The notes: generated by a model not told the origin, from the letters alone. DNA of 64,000 bases from Ferruginibacter sp. (GCA_025963635.1 JAOQAK010000021.1:62001-126000), one strand, 5' to 3'. Numbered from the stretch's first letter, positions 54,220 through 62,713 are shown. Translations and numbers: made by a program.

Positions 54220-55113
54220 TTAAAACTTCAGGGTTGCGGGCAAATATTTTGTAACCAGTGCTTCGTAATAAGGTCTTAGGGAATTCCAATCAGGAGGCGT
54301 TGGGTTTTTGGAATACAGGTCGTAAGGATTGAACAGGTCTACCCATTTAAACATCTCATGGTCGTGTTCATTCATCAGGTGATCGTATGCATGTTCCCGA
54401 TGTTGTGCATAGAAGGAATGGTATCGCAGCATATAAAGCCCCGCCTCGGGCAAATAATCTTTTGCCATTTGGTAAACGTATTCATCGTGGCCCCATGAAA
54501 GATGAACATTGTTTAAACCGCAATTGGGAGAATACACGCCATATTTTGTGTTGTAGCGCTCATCATTAAAATCAGGACTATCCTTAAAAAATTCCGGATA
54601 CACTATTTTGTCGGAAAAGGCACAGCCCACCGGGAAGGTATCTCCCACCACAGCCCATTGAGGTTCACCAAACAGGCACAAAACTTTGCCCATATCATGC
54701 AACAGCCCAACCATCACCATCCAGTCTGGATGACCATCCCTGCGGATGGCTTCGGAGGTTTGTAACAGGTGTTGAAACTGGTCGAGATCGGTATCCGGGT
54801 CAGAATCATCTACTAACTGGTTTAAAAACTGGAATGCATCCCAAACGGGCATTTCCTTTTTATCAAACCGGAGATAATTTTTCTTTTTTTCCAGCACAAA
54901 ATCATAAGTCTGGTAAGTATGGTTTAACCTGTAAAATTCACGTACCGTGTCTCGCTGGGGCGTTTCATAATTACGATATTCTTCTGTAGATTTTTGAGCA
55001 GCGATTGACGACGGGTCGGGATAACGTTGCAGTACATCTTCTTCCCACACATCCAGGCTGCTTAGCGGATTAATTTGGTGTTGATCCAAATCACTTGAAG
55101 TAGTAGGTGTCAT
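54220..55113 (-). CDS. myo-Inositol oxygenase
   Basis: 297 residues, close to animal MIOX (285). The di-iron ligands can be aligned: His115 (HLLQTSEAIR), His139-Asp140 (LLHDMGKV), His209 (SWGHDEY), His232 (RYHSFYAQH), Asp265 (FNPYDLYSK). The segment NYETPQRDTVREFYRLNHTYQTYDFV is also characteristic. The enzyme opens myo-inositol with O2 to D-glucuronate in the cytosol. It is divergent from lacI; a perfect LacI-type palindrome lies 88 nt upstream. With the symporter, phosphatase-fold enzyme and SusCD it suggests an inositol uptake and oxidation locus. Bacterial MIOX is less common than the IolG route. Confidence 0.93.
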   Translation of the reverse strand: MTPTTSSDLDQHQINPLSSLDVWEEDVLQRYPDPSSIAAQKSTEEYRNYETPQRDTVREFYRLNHTYQTYDFVLEKKKNYLRFDKKEMPVWDAFQFLNQLVDDSDPDTDLDQFQHLLQTSEAIRRDGHPDWMVMVGLLHDMGKVLCLFGEPQWAVVGDTFPVGCAFSDKIVYPEFFKDSPDFNDERYNTKYGVYSPNCGLNNVHLSWGHDEYVYQMAKDYLPEAGLYMLRYHSFYAQHREHAYDHLMNEHDHEMFKWVDLFNPYDLYSKNPTPPDWNSLRPYYEALVTKYLPATLKF

Positions 55114-55200
55114 ATAGCAAGGTTTTTGGTGTGTATAGTTTCGAACTGCGAAAATGAACTTTTTCTCCTTGGTTTGATAGCGAAATTCACTTTTTATTTA

Positions 55201-55214
55201 CGAAACCGGTTTCG
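55201..55214. promoter_or_regulatory. LacI-type operator between MIOX and lacI
   Basis: CGAAACCGGTTTCG, a perfect 14-bp palindrome. On the plus strand it lies 19 nt upstream of TAGCTTTC (55234-55241), a near -7 box for lacI, so it overlaps the -33 region. It can serve the divergent MIOX promoter too. Same sequence context as 49992-50005. Confidence 0.82.
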
Positions 55215-55276
55215 AATTGAAGCAATTTTTGTGTAGCTTTCGGCTTTCTAAAACTAACCAAAATGAAAACCGGGCG

Positions 55277-56290
55277 ATGAATAAGCTTACGATGAAAATG
55301 TTGGCCAAAGAGCTTCGCCTTTCCGTTGCTACCGTTTCAAAAGCAATCACTGATAGCCATGAAATCAGCAATAAAACCAAGCTAAGGGTAAATGAACTGG
55401 TTCAAAAATTAAACTATGTTCCTAATCATTATGCAAGTAGTTTGGGCCGAAGGAACAGCAAAACAATTGGTGTAATTATCCCGGAGGTAGTGGATAGTTT
55501 TTTTGCCCAGGCGATAAACGGAATTGAATCTATTGCACAGGAAAAAGGCTACTCCGTGTTAATTTATTTAACCCATGAAAGTTTTGAAAAAGAGAGAACT
55601 ATTTTGAAAGATTTTGAAAGTGGACGGGTAGATGGCGTTTTAATGTCAGTAAGCAGGGAAACCACCAAGGGTGACCACATTAATGGATTGATGGATAAGG
55701 GCATACCGCTCATTTTTTTCGACCGGGTATTCGATGGCATAGAAACTACCAAAATAATTACCAATGATTTTGAAAGTGCTTACATGGCAACAAAGCACCT
55801 CGCTAAACATGGATGCAAAAAGATTCTCTTCCTGTCATTTTCAAACATCCTTTCTATCTCCTGTAACCGGTTGAACGGCTACAAAAAAGCATTGCTTGAA
55901 TGCAATATGGAAGTAACCGATAAAAATATACTCAACTTCAACAATGATCCGAAATCGGATTACCTGCTTTTAAAGAAAAAATTAAAATCTGCAAAACGGG
56001 TAGATGGCATTTTAGCCTCGGTGGAAAAACTTTCTTTTCCAATTTACCAGGCGTGTGAAGAATTGAAGCTTACCATACCAGGTGATGTGCAGGTGATCAG
56101 TTTTTCTAATTTAGATACTGCTTCCTTTTTAAATCCACCGCTTACTACCATTGCCCAGCCTGCATTTGAAATTGGAAGAACAGCAGCTTCGATATTGATG
56201 AAAGCTTTGGGAAGAAAGGCTTTTGAATTGCAAAAAGAAGATATTGTGATACCTTCTACTTTGGTGTTGAGGAGGTCAACCTACATTTAG
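55277..56290 (+). CDS. LacI-family transcriptional regulator
   Basis: 337 residues from ATG 55277 (MNKLTMKMLAKELRLSVATVSKAI). The open frame extends 20 codons upstream, but the HTH normally begins at the N-terminus and a -7-like box lies in that extension. The LacI HTH and hinge helix (YVPNHYASSLGRR) are followed by a periplasmic-binding-protein-like sensor (TIGVIIPEVVDSFFAQAINGIE, TTIAQPAFEIGRTAA). Flanked by its presumed operator, it probably represses lacI, MIOX and the distant susCD until the inducing sugar or inositol derivative is present. Confidence 0.92.
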   Translation: MNKLTMKMLAKELRLSVATVSKAITDSHEISNKTKLRVNELVQKLNYVPNHYASSLGRRNSKTIGVIIPEVVDSFFAQAINGIESIAQEKGYSVLIYLTHESFEKERTILKDFESGRVDGVLMSVSRETTKGDHINGLMDKGIPLIFFDRVFDGIETTKIITNDFESAYMATKHLAKHGCKKILFLSFSNILSISCNRLNGYKKALLECNMEVTDKNILNFNNDPKSDYLLLKKKLKSAKRVDGILASVEKLSFPIYQACEELKLTIPGDVQVISFSNLDTASFLNPPLTTIAQPAFEIGRTAASILMKALGRKAFELQKEDIVIPSTLVLRRSTYI

Positions 56291-56303
56291 CCCGGCCCCC
56301 CTG

Positions 56304-56321
56304 CCCCGCTAGCCAGCGGGG
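56304..56321. terminator. GC-rich hairpin after lacI
   Basis: CCCCGCT (56304-56310) pairs with AGCGGGG (56315-56321), loop AGCC, 14 nt after the lacI stop. No T tract; probable transcript end between convergent genes. Confidence 0.5.
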
Positions 56322-56385
56322 GGCTTGTACTCTGTGAACTCTTGTAGAATAACCTGAAGCTATTTACTACGTATCTGTTTATTTA

Positions 56386-57501
56386 TTAACTGATCATGAT
56401 TTTTTTTCCTGTTGCGGCGGCTTCATAAATGGCTTGCAATACTTTCATATCCTTCCATCCTTCCTCGCCTGTTATGTGATTGGGGAGTTGCTTGTTTTCC
56501 AATAAAACTTTTGCAATGGCATCGCATTGGACAGCTTGCTGGTTGATGACAGGAAAACTCAATTCGCCTTTGCTTGTTCTTCCTTTGAAAGGGCCATAAC
56601 TGATCGCCGGACTTAGCTCAAAAAACCCCTCATCTGCCGATGCGAAAAACCGGTCGATATTACAATTATAAGTACTTGATGATGTGCCGACAGCTCCGCT
56701 GGGAAATTGCAGTTGCCAGGTGATGGATTCTTCTACTTCCTTAAATAAATTTTTGTTGTTGACGGGGCCAAATTGTGCTGTAACTGACACCGGTTCTTCT
56801 CCCAATACATAGCGGTTGCACTGTACGCAATACACCCCCAGGTTCATCAATGGGCCGCCGCCGGATAGTGCTTTCTTTAGCCGCCATTCATTTGGATCGC
56901 CGCTTTTATATCCAAGTGACGATTCAATTAAACGGACCTGGCCGAAAACCTTTTCCTGCCCAAGCCTTTTAATTTCCATATTATACGGTTCGTAGTGCAA
57001 CCGGTAGCCGACAGCCAACTGTACACCTGTCTTTTTACATGCATCAATCATTTCCCTGCAATCAGCGGCGGTGATGGCCATGGGCTTTTCTACAATCACA
57101 TGTTTACCCGCTTTTGCCGCACGGATAGTATATTCTTTATGCATTGCATTCGGTAACACTACATACACAAGATCAATGTCTTTATTATTGGCGATTTCAT
57201 CGAAATTCTGGTAATTGTAAATATTTTTTTGCGGGATAGCATACTTCTTTTGCCATTCCACGGCTTTTGATGGAGTGCCCGTTATGATGCCTGCTAACCT
57301 GCAATAGGTCGAAGCTTCAAGGCCGCTGGCCAGATAGCCTGCGTACCTCCCTAAACCACAAAGTGCGATATTCAATTTTTTGCCCTCGTAATTAACTGCT
57401 TCGGAAATATTCACAAATGACGGAAGCGTGGCAGCCATTGCAGCAGCACCGGCGCCAACACCCATATTTTGCAAGAATGAACGGCGTGATAAAATTTTCA
57501 T
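56386..57501 (-). CDS. Tat-exported Gfo/Idh/MocA-family oxidoreductase
   Basis: 371 residues. A Tat signal is visible (SRRSFLQNM then an Ala/Gly-rich stretch), followed by a Rossmann domain (IALCGLGRYAGYLASGLE) and the family Lys in VIVEKPMAI, with the C-terminal GFO_IDH_MocA domain (GGGPLMNLGVYCVQ). Members bind NAD(P) tightly and interconvert sugars or oxidise inositols (IolG relatives). Like glucose-fructose oxidoreductase it is exported with its cofactor. At the edge of the inositol locus it may convert an inositol or sugar substrate in the periplasm; the actual substrate is unknown. Confidence 0.88.
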   Translation of the reverse strand: MKILSRRSFLQNMGVGAGAAAMAATLPSFVNISEAVNYEGKKLNIALCGLGRYAGYLASGLEASTYCRLAGIITGTPSKAVEWQKKYAIPQKNIYNYQNFDEIANNKDIDLVYVVLPNAMHKEYTIRAAKAGKHVIVEKPMAITAADCREMIDACKKTGVQLAVGYRLHYEPYNMEIKRLGQEKVFGQVRLIESSLGYKSGDPNEWRLKKALSGGGPLMNLGVYCVQCNRYVLGEEPVSVTAQFGPVNNKNLFKEVEESITWQLQFPSGAVGTSSSTYNCNIDRFFASADEGFFELSPAISYGPFKGRTSKGELSFPVINQQAVQCDAIAKVLLENKQLPNHITGEEGWKDMKVLQAIYEAAATGKKIMIS

Positions 57502-57557
57502 TGCTGTTTCTTTTGGTGACTAATTTACGAAAGAACTGTCTCCCCGCGGGCATCCTG

Positions 57558-58757
57558 CTAATAAATCCCCGCATGATTTACCAGGAACTTTTTTGCATCC
57601 CTGCATTCCTCCACATTATACGAAGACCAGAAAAAGTCGTACAAGCCATTCATTAGGTAAACCTTTTTATACCCTTTTTTGGCAAGCATTCCTGCAAACT
57701 GGTATGCTTCTCCACGACCGTATACAAGGATTGGCAAAGCTTTATCAGTTGGTAATGAGTAATGTTCAAAATCCTTTTCCGCAACATTTATAGCGTTCCG
57801 GATATTGCCAAGGTTTTTCCAGCTTAACTTGTCCCGGTTTTCAAATTCTGATGCAGGCCGGGTATCATAGATGGCTAGATTGGATTCATTTTTTAACAAC
57901 TTAAGTGCACGGACAGGATTAACTATTTTGAAGGGCAGGCTGGGTTCAAGAAAATTAAGGTTCTCGTCGCTTGCAACGAGGTCATTTAAACCTCCCAGTA
58001 AATGATACACGCTTGTAAATCCCGCTGATGCCAATTCGGTGGCGGCCCTTGCGGCATCACCATCTCCGCTGGCTACGTATAAGAGTATCGGTTTTTGTTT
58101 ATGTTTTTCCAGTTCAGAAAGCCTTTGTTTTAAATTCGCATAAGGAATATTAATAGCTCCCCTCACCCTGCCAATGTTGTTTTCTGCGGCCGAATCTTTT
58201 GAAACGAATTGTAGTTCAGGTCTTATGTCCACCACCACTAAATCCGGTTCACTTTTAAGCATGTCCACTGCTTCTGCATTCGACACATTTTTGTAGCCCA
58301 GTCCCGAAACGATCCATTCTTTTTTACAGGGAAATTCGTCCGTAGTCATCTGGTTTAGATGCGACATGCCACCATTTAGATTGTAGAAATTTGAGAAACC
58401 ATTTTCTGCGAGCAATTTACTTACCCTGCGGCTCCGCTGGCTATGGGAGCAATAGACTATTAAAGTTTTATCCCTGAACTGGTCGAGTATGGCGGGATTT
58501 TTTTTCATGGTATCAATCTCCATGTTGATAGCTCCCTTCAGGTGCCCCATGTTAAGGCTATTATACTGCGAGGTGTCACTGTATTCACCTGCTGAACGCA
58601 CATCCAGCAAAACAATCCCTGGGTTTTGCTCCGCCAGTTCACAAAGATCTTTTGCAAATATGGTCTTGTAAAGGCTGTCGAATTTTTGCGGATGCTGGGC
58701 CATCGCTGCATGAGAAACAAAGAAGAAAAACAAGTACCAGCTTAATCGTTTTTTCAT
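57558..58757 (-). CDS. Secreted protein with three tandem rhodanese domains
   Basis: 399 residues from ATG 58757 (MKKRLSWYLFFFFVSHAAMAQ), chosen because it begins a clean signal peptide; the frame is open 29 codons further. Three rhodanese-like repeats lie at about 35-145, 155-275 and 280-395. Only the first has the catalytic cysteine loop (IVYCSHSQRSRR, Cys103). The second has YVASGDGDAA and the third VYGRGEAYQFA at that place, so those lack the sulfur-accepting Cys. Predicted periplasmic thiosulfate or persulfide transferase, or a binding scaffold. Gene 57 nt upstream of the Tat oxidoreductase's start, same strand. Confidence 0.85.
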   Translation of the reverse strand: MKKRLSWYLFFFFVSHAAMAQHPQKFDSLYKTIFAKDLCELAEQNPGIVLLDVRSAGEYSDTSQYNSLNMGHLKGAINMEIDTMKKNPAILDQFRDKTLIVYCSHSQRSRRVSKLLAENGFSNFYNLNGGMSHLNQMTTDEFPCKKEWIVSGLGYKNVSNAEAVDMLKSEPDLVVVDIRPELQFVSKDSAAENNIGRVRGAINIPYANLKQRLSELEKHKQKPILLYVASGDGDAARAATELASAGFTSVYHLLGGLNDLVASDENLNFLEPSLPFKIVNPVRALKLLKNESNLAIYDTRPASEFENRDKLSWKNLGNIRNAINVAEKDFEHYSLPTDKALPILVYGRGEAYQFAGMLAKKGYKKVYLMNGLYDFFWSSYNVEECRDAKKFLVNHAGIY

Positions 58758-59036
58758 GTTGCTTTTATTGAGATGGAAAGATGATGACTTTATTGGATAC
58801 CGGGCAAATTGATTGATCAGCCAAGTGGCGAATGGACATACCAAAATAGGTTGATTTTTTATTAATGAAAATAAAATTGATGAGGAACGGAAAAAGGAGC
58901 AGTATGATTGTTTATCAATTCGTCGTCGGGGAAGATGAATGCCAACCTATCTGCTATTGAACTGATAGCGAATCGGAAATAGCCGCTTTGTTAAGCCGGA
59001 TGGTAGGTTTATCCTTGCACAGCAATTTTCGACAAT
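58758..59036. other. Intergenic region between leuB and rhodanese gene
   Basis: No gene, repeat family member or clear promoter seen apart from the adjoining terminator at 59037-59072. Confidence 0.45.
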
Positions 59037-59072
59037 AAAAAAGGCAGCGAAAAGTATTGACTTCCCACTGCC
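59037..59072 (-). terminator. Intrinsic terminator after leuB
   Basis: On the minus strand GGCAGTG...CGCTGCC (one T-G pair) is followed by TTTTTTATT, about 22 nt after the leuB stop. Marks the end of leuCD-cimA-leuB. Confidence 0.7.
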
Positions 59073-59094
59073 CGGTATAAACGTTTTGGATTTT

Positions 59095-60168
59095 TTATAA
59101 AAACTTCAAAACTTCGTTGCCCATTGCTTCTGTGCCCAGGATTTTATCTTTAGGAGTTGCCGCATCAGCAATATCGCGGGTGCGGTAACCTTCTTTTAAT
59201 ACCTTATCGACCGCACTGATCACGAGTTCGGATTCTTCCTTCATGCCAAATGAAATATCGAGCAATAAGGCAGCGGATAAGATCGAAGCCAAAGGATTGG
59301 CAACACCTTTGCCGGTGATATCGTGGGCAGAACCATGGATGGGCTCATACACACCCGTGCCATCCCCAACAGAAGCGGAGGCAAGCATGCCCATGGAACC
59401 AGCGATCTGCGAAGCTTCGTCGGTTAAAATATCTCCAAACAGGTTGGCAGTAACCACCACATCAAAACGGCAGGGATCTTTTATCAGCAACATAGCCGTT
59501 GCATCCACAAACTGGTATTCTACTTCCACATCGGTATATTCCAATGCCAGCTTTTGTATTTCCTCGCGCCATAGACGGCTTGTTTCCAACACGTTGGCTT
59601 TATCCACCGAGCACAATTTTCCGCGACGGGTTCTTGCAGCTTCGAAAGCTTTACGGCCGATTCGTTCTACTTCATACCGGCTGTATTCGGCAACATCATA
59701 GGCCGTATCTCCGTTGTTTTTCCTTCCTTTTTCACCGAAGTAAATATCGCCGGTAAGCTCCCGGAAAAATAAGATATCTGCCCCTTTTAATATTTCGGGT
59801 TTGATGCTGGATGCACTAAGTAATTCATCAAATAATTTGATCGGGCGGAGGTTGGCATACAAACCCAACTCCTTTCTCATTTTAAGTAAGCCTTGCTCAG
59901 GACGAACTTTTGCTGAAGGATCATTATCATATTTTGGATGCCCTACCGCACCGAACAATACTGCATCTGCATTCTTCATTTTTTGCAGGGATTCTGCCGG
60001 CAAAGGATCACCGGTGGCTTCTATCGCAACATGGCCGATCAATGCATCATCGTAGGTGAATTCATGGCCAAATTTAGCCGCTATTTTATCCAGCACTTTT
60101 TTACCAACTGCTGTAACTTCCTGCCCAATGCCGTCACCCGGAACGATGAGTATTTTCTTTTTTGCCAT
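59095..60168 (-). CDS. leuB: 3-Isopropylmalate dehydrogenase
   Basis: 357 residues, normal length. Motifs: IVPGDGIGQEVTA at the N-terminus, RPEQGLLKMRKELGLYANLRP (substrate Arg residues), FFRELTGDIYFG, the Mg-binding DAAAMLL-like VDATAMLLI and NLFGDILTDEASQIAGSMGMLAS, and GSAHDITGKGVANP. It oxidatively decarboxylates 3-isopropylmalate; in bacteria with citramalate synthase it also handles 3-methylmalate for isoleucine. Last gene of the leuC-leuD-cimA-leuB set; 258 nt separate it from cimA and contain a dispersed element. Confidence 0.95.
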   Translation of the reverse strand: MAKKKILIVPGDGIGQEVTAVGKKVLDKIAAKFGHEFTYDDALIGHVAIEATGDPLPAESLQKMKNADAVLFGAVGHPKYDNDPSAKVRPEQGLLKMRKELGLYANLRPIKLFDELLSASSIKPEILKGADILFFRELTGDIYFGEKGRKNNGDTAYDVAEYSRYEVERIGRKAFEAARTRRGKLCSVDKANVLETSRLWREEIQKLALEYTDVEVEYQFVDATAMLLIKDPCRFDVVVTANLFGDILTDEASQIAGSMGMLASASVGDGTGVYEPIHGSAHDITGKGVANPLASILSAALLLDISFGMKEESELVISAVDKVLKEGYRTRDIADAATPKDKILGTEAMGNEVLKFL

Positions 60169-60301
60169 TGCCGTTTTTTTATTATTATAATAAATTGATT
60201 ACTTAAGGTTGATGAGTATTGTTGCCAATAGATTTTAAAAGTATAAGAGGGCGATGCAAGGATGATGCTATGAAAACCTGAAGCCCGGACCAAAAATGTT
60301 T

Positions 60302-60421
60302 GCCACTAATTACACAAATTTTCACGAATAAAAATAACATGTCTGCCGAGACTTAGGGCCACAAATATTTGTGAGACAGAAACCATTCAAACACATTTGT
60401 GTTCATTCGTGCATTCGTGGC
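60302..60421. repeat. GCCAC...GTGGC-bounded intergenic element, copy 2
   Basis: Starts GCCACTAATTACAC and ends CATTCGTGCATTCGTGGC. The termini are as in 19401-19504, while the interior differs. An internal pair CACAAATATTTGTG (60360-60373) is palindromic. It lies within the leu gene set between cimA and leuB. Confidence 0.6.
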
Positions 60422-60426
60422 GTCTT

Positions 60427-61950
60427 CTAAATGATGTTTAGCATCTTTTCTGTTGCCTTTATTGCTGCTACCGTTTGGTCACTGTCGAGACCACGGGTTT
60501 TAAATTCTTTGCCGTTGTGTACCCAGGTAATGATGGTTTCGCAAAGTGCATCGGATTTGCCACCCGGCGGAATGCGAACAGTGTAGTCTACCAATACCGG
60601 TAAAGCGCTTTTCTTTTGCTGGTAGATTTTATTCAGTGCATTTACAAAAGCATCATACTGGCCGTCGCCCTGCGCATGCTCTTCAAATGATTCTCCTTTG
60701 ATACAAATACTCAATGTAACCGAAGGCCGCAAATCTTTTGAATGGGTGAGCACATAGTTTTTTATCTGCACCTTTTGCTCAATATTATTGCTGTCTAAAA
60801 TGTCGGAAATAATATAGGGCAGATCGGCCTGGGTAACCATTTCTTTACGGTCGCCCAATTCGATTACGCGTTGGGTAACTTTCTTCAGGTCTTCATCCGA
60901 AAGTTGAATGCCGAGTTGCTGCAGGTTGTTATCAATATTAGCCTTGCCGCTGGTTTTCCCGAGCGCATATTTACGTTCACGGCCAAAACGTTCAGGCATC
61001 AGGTCGTTGTAATAAAGATTGTTTTTTTTGTCGCCATCAGCATGGATACCCGCAGTTTGGGTAAATACGTTTTCCCCCACAACAGGCTTGTTGGCCGAGA
61101 TACGAAAACCTGAAAAAGCTTCCACCAGTTTACTGGCGGTATGCAATGATTTTTCGACCACGCTGGTTTCTACTTCCGGCATGAAATCGTTCAATACTGC
61201 GATAGCACTTGCGAGCGGCGCATTGCCGGCTCTCTCGCCCATACCGTTCACCGTTAGATGCAATCCATGTGCGCCTGCCTTCACTGCTTCGAGCGCATTG
61301 GCTATGCCCAGGTCGTAATCATTGTGGGCATGAAAATCGAAATGTAATAAAGGGTAACGTTTTACCAGTTCGGAAACATATTCAAAAGTTTCCGAAGGAA
61401 TTAAAACGCCCAATGTATCGGGTAATAAAACACGTTTGATGGGTTGATGCTGCAAGAAATCGAGATATTGTAAAACATAGGCTTTCGAATTGCGCATGCC
61501 ATTGCTCCAGTCTTCGAGGTAGATATTACATTGCAGCCCTTTTTTATTTGCGAGTGCAATTACATTTGCAATGTCTGCAAAATGCTCTTCCGGTTTCTTT
61601 TTTAACTGGTGGGTAAGATGATTTAAAGATCCCTTCGTAAGCAAATTCATTACGAGTGCACCAGCTTCCAGCATCCAGTTTACGGAGGTTTCGCCGTCCA
61701 CAAAAGTAAGCACCTCTACCTTGTCCAGGTATCCGTTTGCTTTTGCCCAATTGGTGATTTTTTTCACCGCCTGGAATTCACCTTCTGATACCCTTGCAGA
61801 AGCTATCTCAATCCTGTCAACCTTTACGTCTGTTAGCAAAAGCTTGGCGATGGTCAATTTTTCAGAAGCTGAAAAGGATACGCCACTGGTTTGTTCACCA
61901 TCCCGAAGCGTGGTATCCATGATCTCTATATGCCTGCGATTTTTTTTCAA
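60427..61950 (-). CDS. cimA: Citramalate synthase (LeuA2/CimA-type 2-isopropylmalate synthase homologue)
   Basis: 507 residues. An HMGL-like TIM barrel begins with the metal/catalytic IMDTTLRDGEQTSGVSF. It shows HFDFHAHNDYDLGIANALEAVKAG and NGMGERAGNAPL, then a C-terminal LeuA allosteric domain (VDYTVRIPPGGKSDAL, DSDQTVAAIKATEKMLN). The segments IEIASARVSEGE, MNLLTKGS and NIYLEDWSNG resemble, from memory, the Leptospira citramalate synthase rather than LeuA. The leucine and tyrosine there correspond to its pyruvate pocket. It would make (R)-citramalate from pyruvate and acetyl-CoA for threonine-independent isoleucine synthesis. An IPMS role is the alternative. Confidence 0.82.
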   Translation of the reverse strand: MKKNRRHIEIMDTTLRDGEQTSGVSFSASEKLTIAKLLLTDVKVDRIEIASARVSEGEFQAVKKITNWAKANGYLDKVEVLTFVDGETSVNWMLEAGALVMNLLTKGSLNHLTHQLKKKPEEHFADIANVIALANKKGLQCNIYLEDWSNGMRNSKAYVLQYLDFLQHQPIKRVLLPDTLGVLIPSETFEYVSELVKRYPLLHFDFHAHNDYDLGIANALEAVKAGAHGLHLTVNGMGERAGNAPLASAIAVLNDFMPEVETSVVEKSLHTASKLVEAFSGFRISANKPVVGENVFTQTAGIHADGDKKNNLYYNDLMPERFGRERKYALGKTSGKANIDNNLQQLGIQLSDEDLKKVTQRVIELGDRKEMVTQADLPYIISDILDSNNIEQKVQIKNYVLTHSKDLRPSVTLSICIKGESFEEHAQGDGQYDAFVNALNKIYQQKKSALPVLVDYTVRIPPGGKSDALCETIITWVHNGKEFKTRGLDSDQTVAAIKATEKMLNII

Positions 61951-61997
61951 TGAATAGAAAGACTGTGTTTATTTGGAAGTTTGAGTGGACGTCGCCT

Positions 61998-62054
61998 CGT
62001 TCCGTTTCCCCGGTGAGTCACTCTTTAGGAGTGACTCACCGGGGAAACGGAACG
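61998..62054. repeat. Palindromic hairpin element, family 1, copy C
   Basis: A perfect 26-bp stem (61998-62023 with 62029-62054), loop TTTAG. Core CCGGTGAGTCACTC as in copies A and B; outer arm CGTTCCGTTTCC unique yet fully paired. It lies 7 nt after the leuD stop and 47 nt before the cimA start. Confidence 0.9.
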
Positions 62055-62061
62055 CTAACTG

Positions 62062-62658
62062 CTAAATGGCTTTTGCTGTAGCGAAGGAAACGATATCAGG
62101 CTTCATCGCCTGTAAATAATCGATGTCATCGAAACCGTTTAAAAGATTGTTCTTTTTATAGCCATTGATGTCAAAAGATTCTTTTTCGCCAGTGGCGAGA
62201 ATGCTGATGGTTTGTTCGGGTAGACTTACTTCAAACTGAGCCTTGGGATCCGCCTCGATAGCAATGAAGATTTTTTCTAAAAAATCAGGAGTTACCTGCA
62301 CAGGCAAAATCCCCATATTGATGGCATTGTTTTTAAAGATATCCGCAAAAAAGCTGGATACCACGCACCTGAACCCATAATCATAAATTGCCCAGGCTGC
62401 GTGCTCACGGCTGCTGCCACTGCCAAAATTGGTTCCTCCAACTAATATTTTCCCCGAGTAAATAGGATTGTTTAAAACGAAATCCTGTTTGGGTGTATTA
62501 TCACTATTATAGCGCCAATCGCGGAACAGATTATCACCAAAAGCTTCCCGTTTGGTAGCTTTTAAAAAGCGGGCGGGAATGATCTGGTCTGTGTCGATGT
62601 TCTCGATTGGTAAAGCAACTGCGGTGCTTGTAAGGACATTAAATTTATCGTAAGCCAT
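62062..62658 (-). CDS. leuD: 3-Isopropylmalate dehydratase small subunit
   Basis: 198 residues. Typical LeuD: PIENIDTDQIIPARFLKA at the N-terminus, NFGSGSSREHAAWAIYDYGFRCVV in the swivel domain and NAINMGILPVQV. With LeuC it isomerises 2- to 3-isopropylmalate (and citramalate to methylmalate). Its ATG follows a block of 7-nt-period repeats (62666-62713), which forms its 5' leader; the stop is 7 nt from a palindromic hairpin. Confidence 0.95.
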   Translation of the reverse strand: MAYDKFNVLTSTAVALPIENIDTDQIIPARFLKATKREAFGDNLFRDWRYNSDNTPKQDFVLNNPIYSGKILVGGTNFGSGSSREHAAWAIYDYGFRCVVSSFFADIFKNNAINMGILPVQVTPDFLEKIFIAIEADPKAQFEVSLPEQTISILATGEKESFDINGYKKNNLLNGFDDIDYLQAMKPDIVSFATAKAI

Positions 62659-62665
62659 GTTAAAA

Positions 62666-62713
62666 GGTTGAAGGTTAATGGTTGAAGGTTAATGGTTGAA
62701 GGTTAAAGGTTGG
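62666..62713. repeat. 7-nt-period repeat block directly upstream of leuD
   Basis: GGTTGAAGGTTAATGGTTGA-type units, three 14-mers plus a partial. On the minus-strand message the leader reads AACCTTCAACCATT repeatedly and ends 7 nt before the ATG. Related to 52871-52895. Confidence 0.75.
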
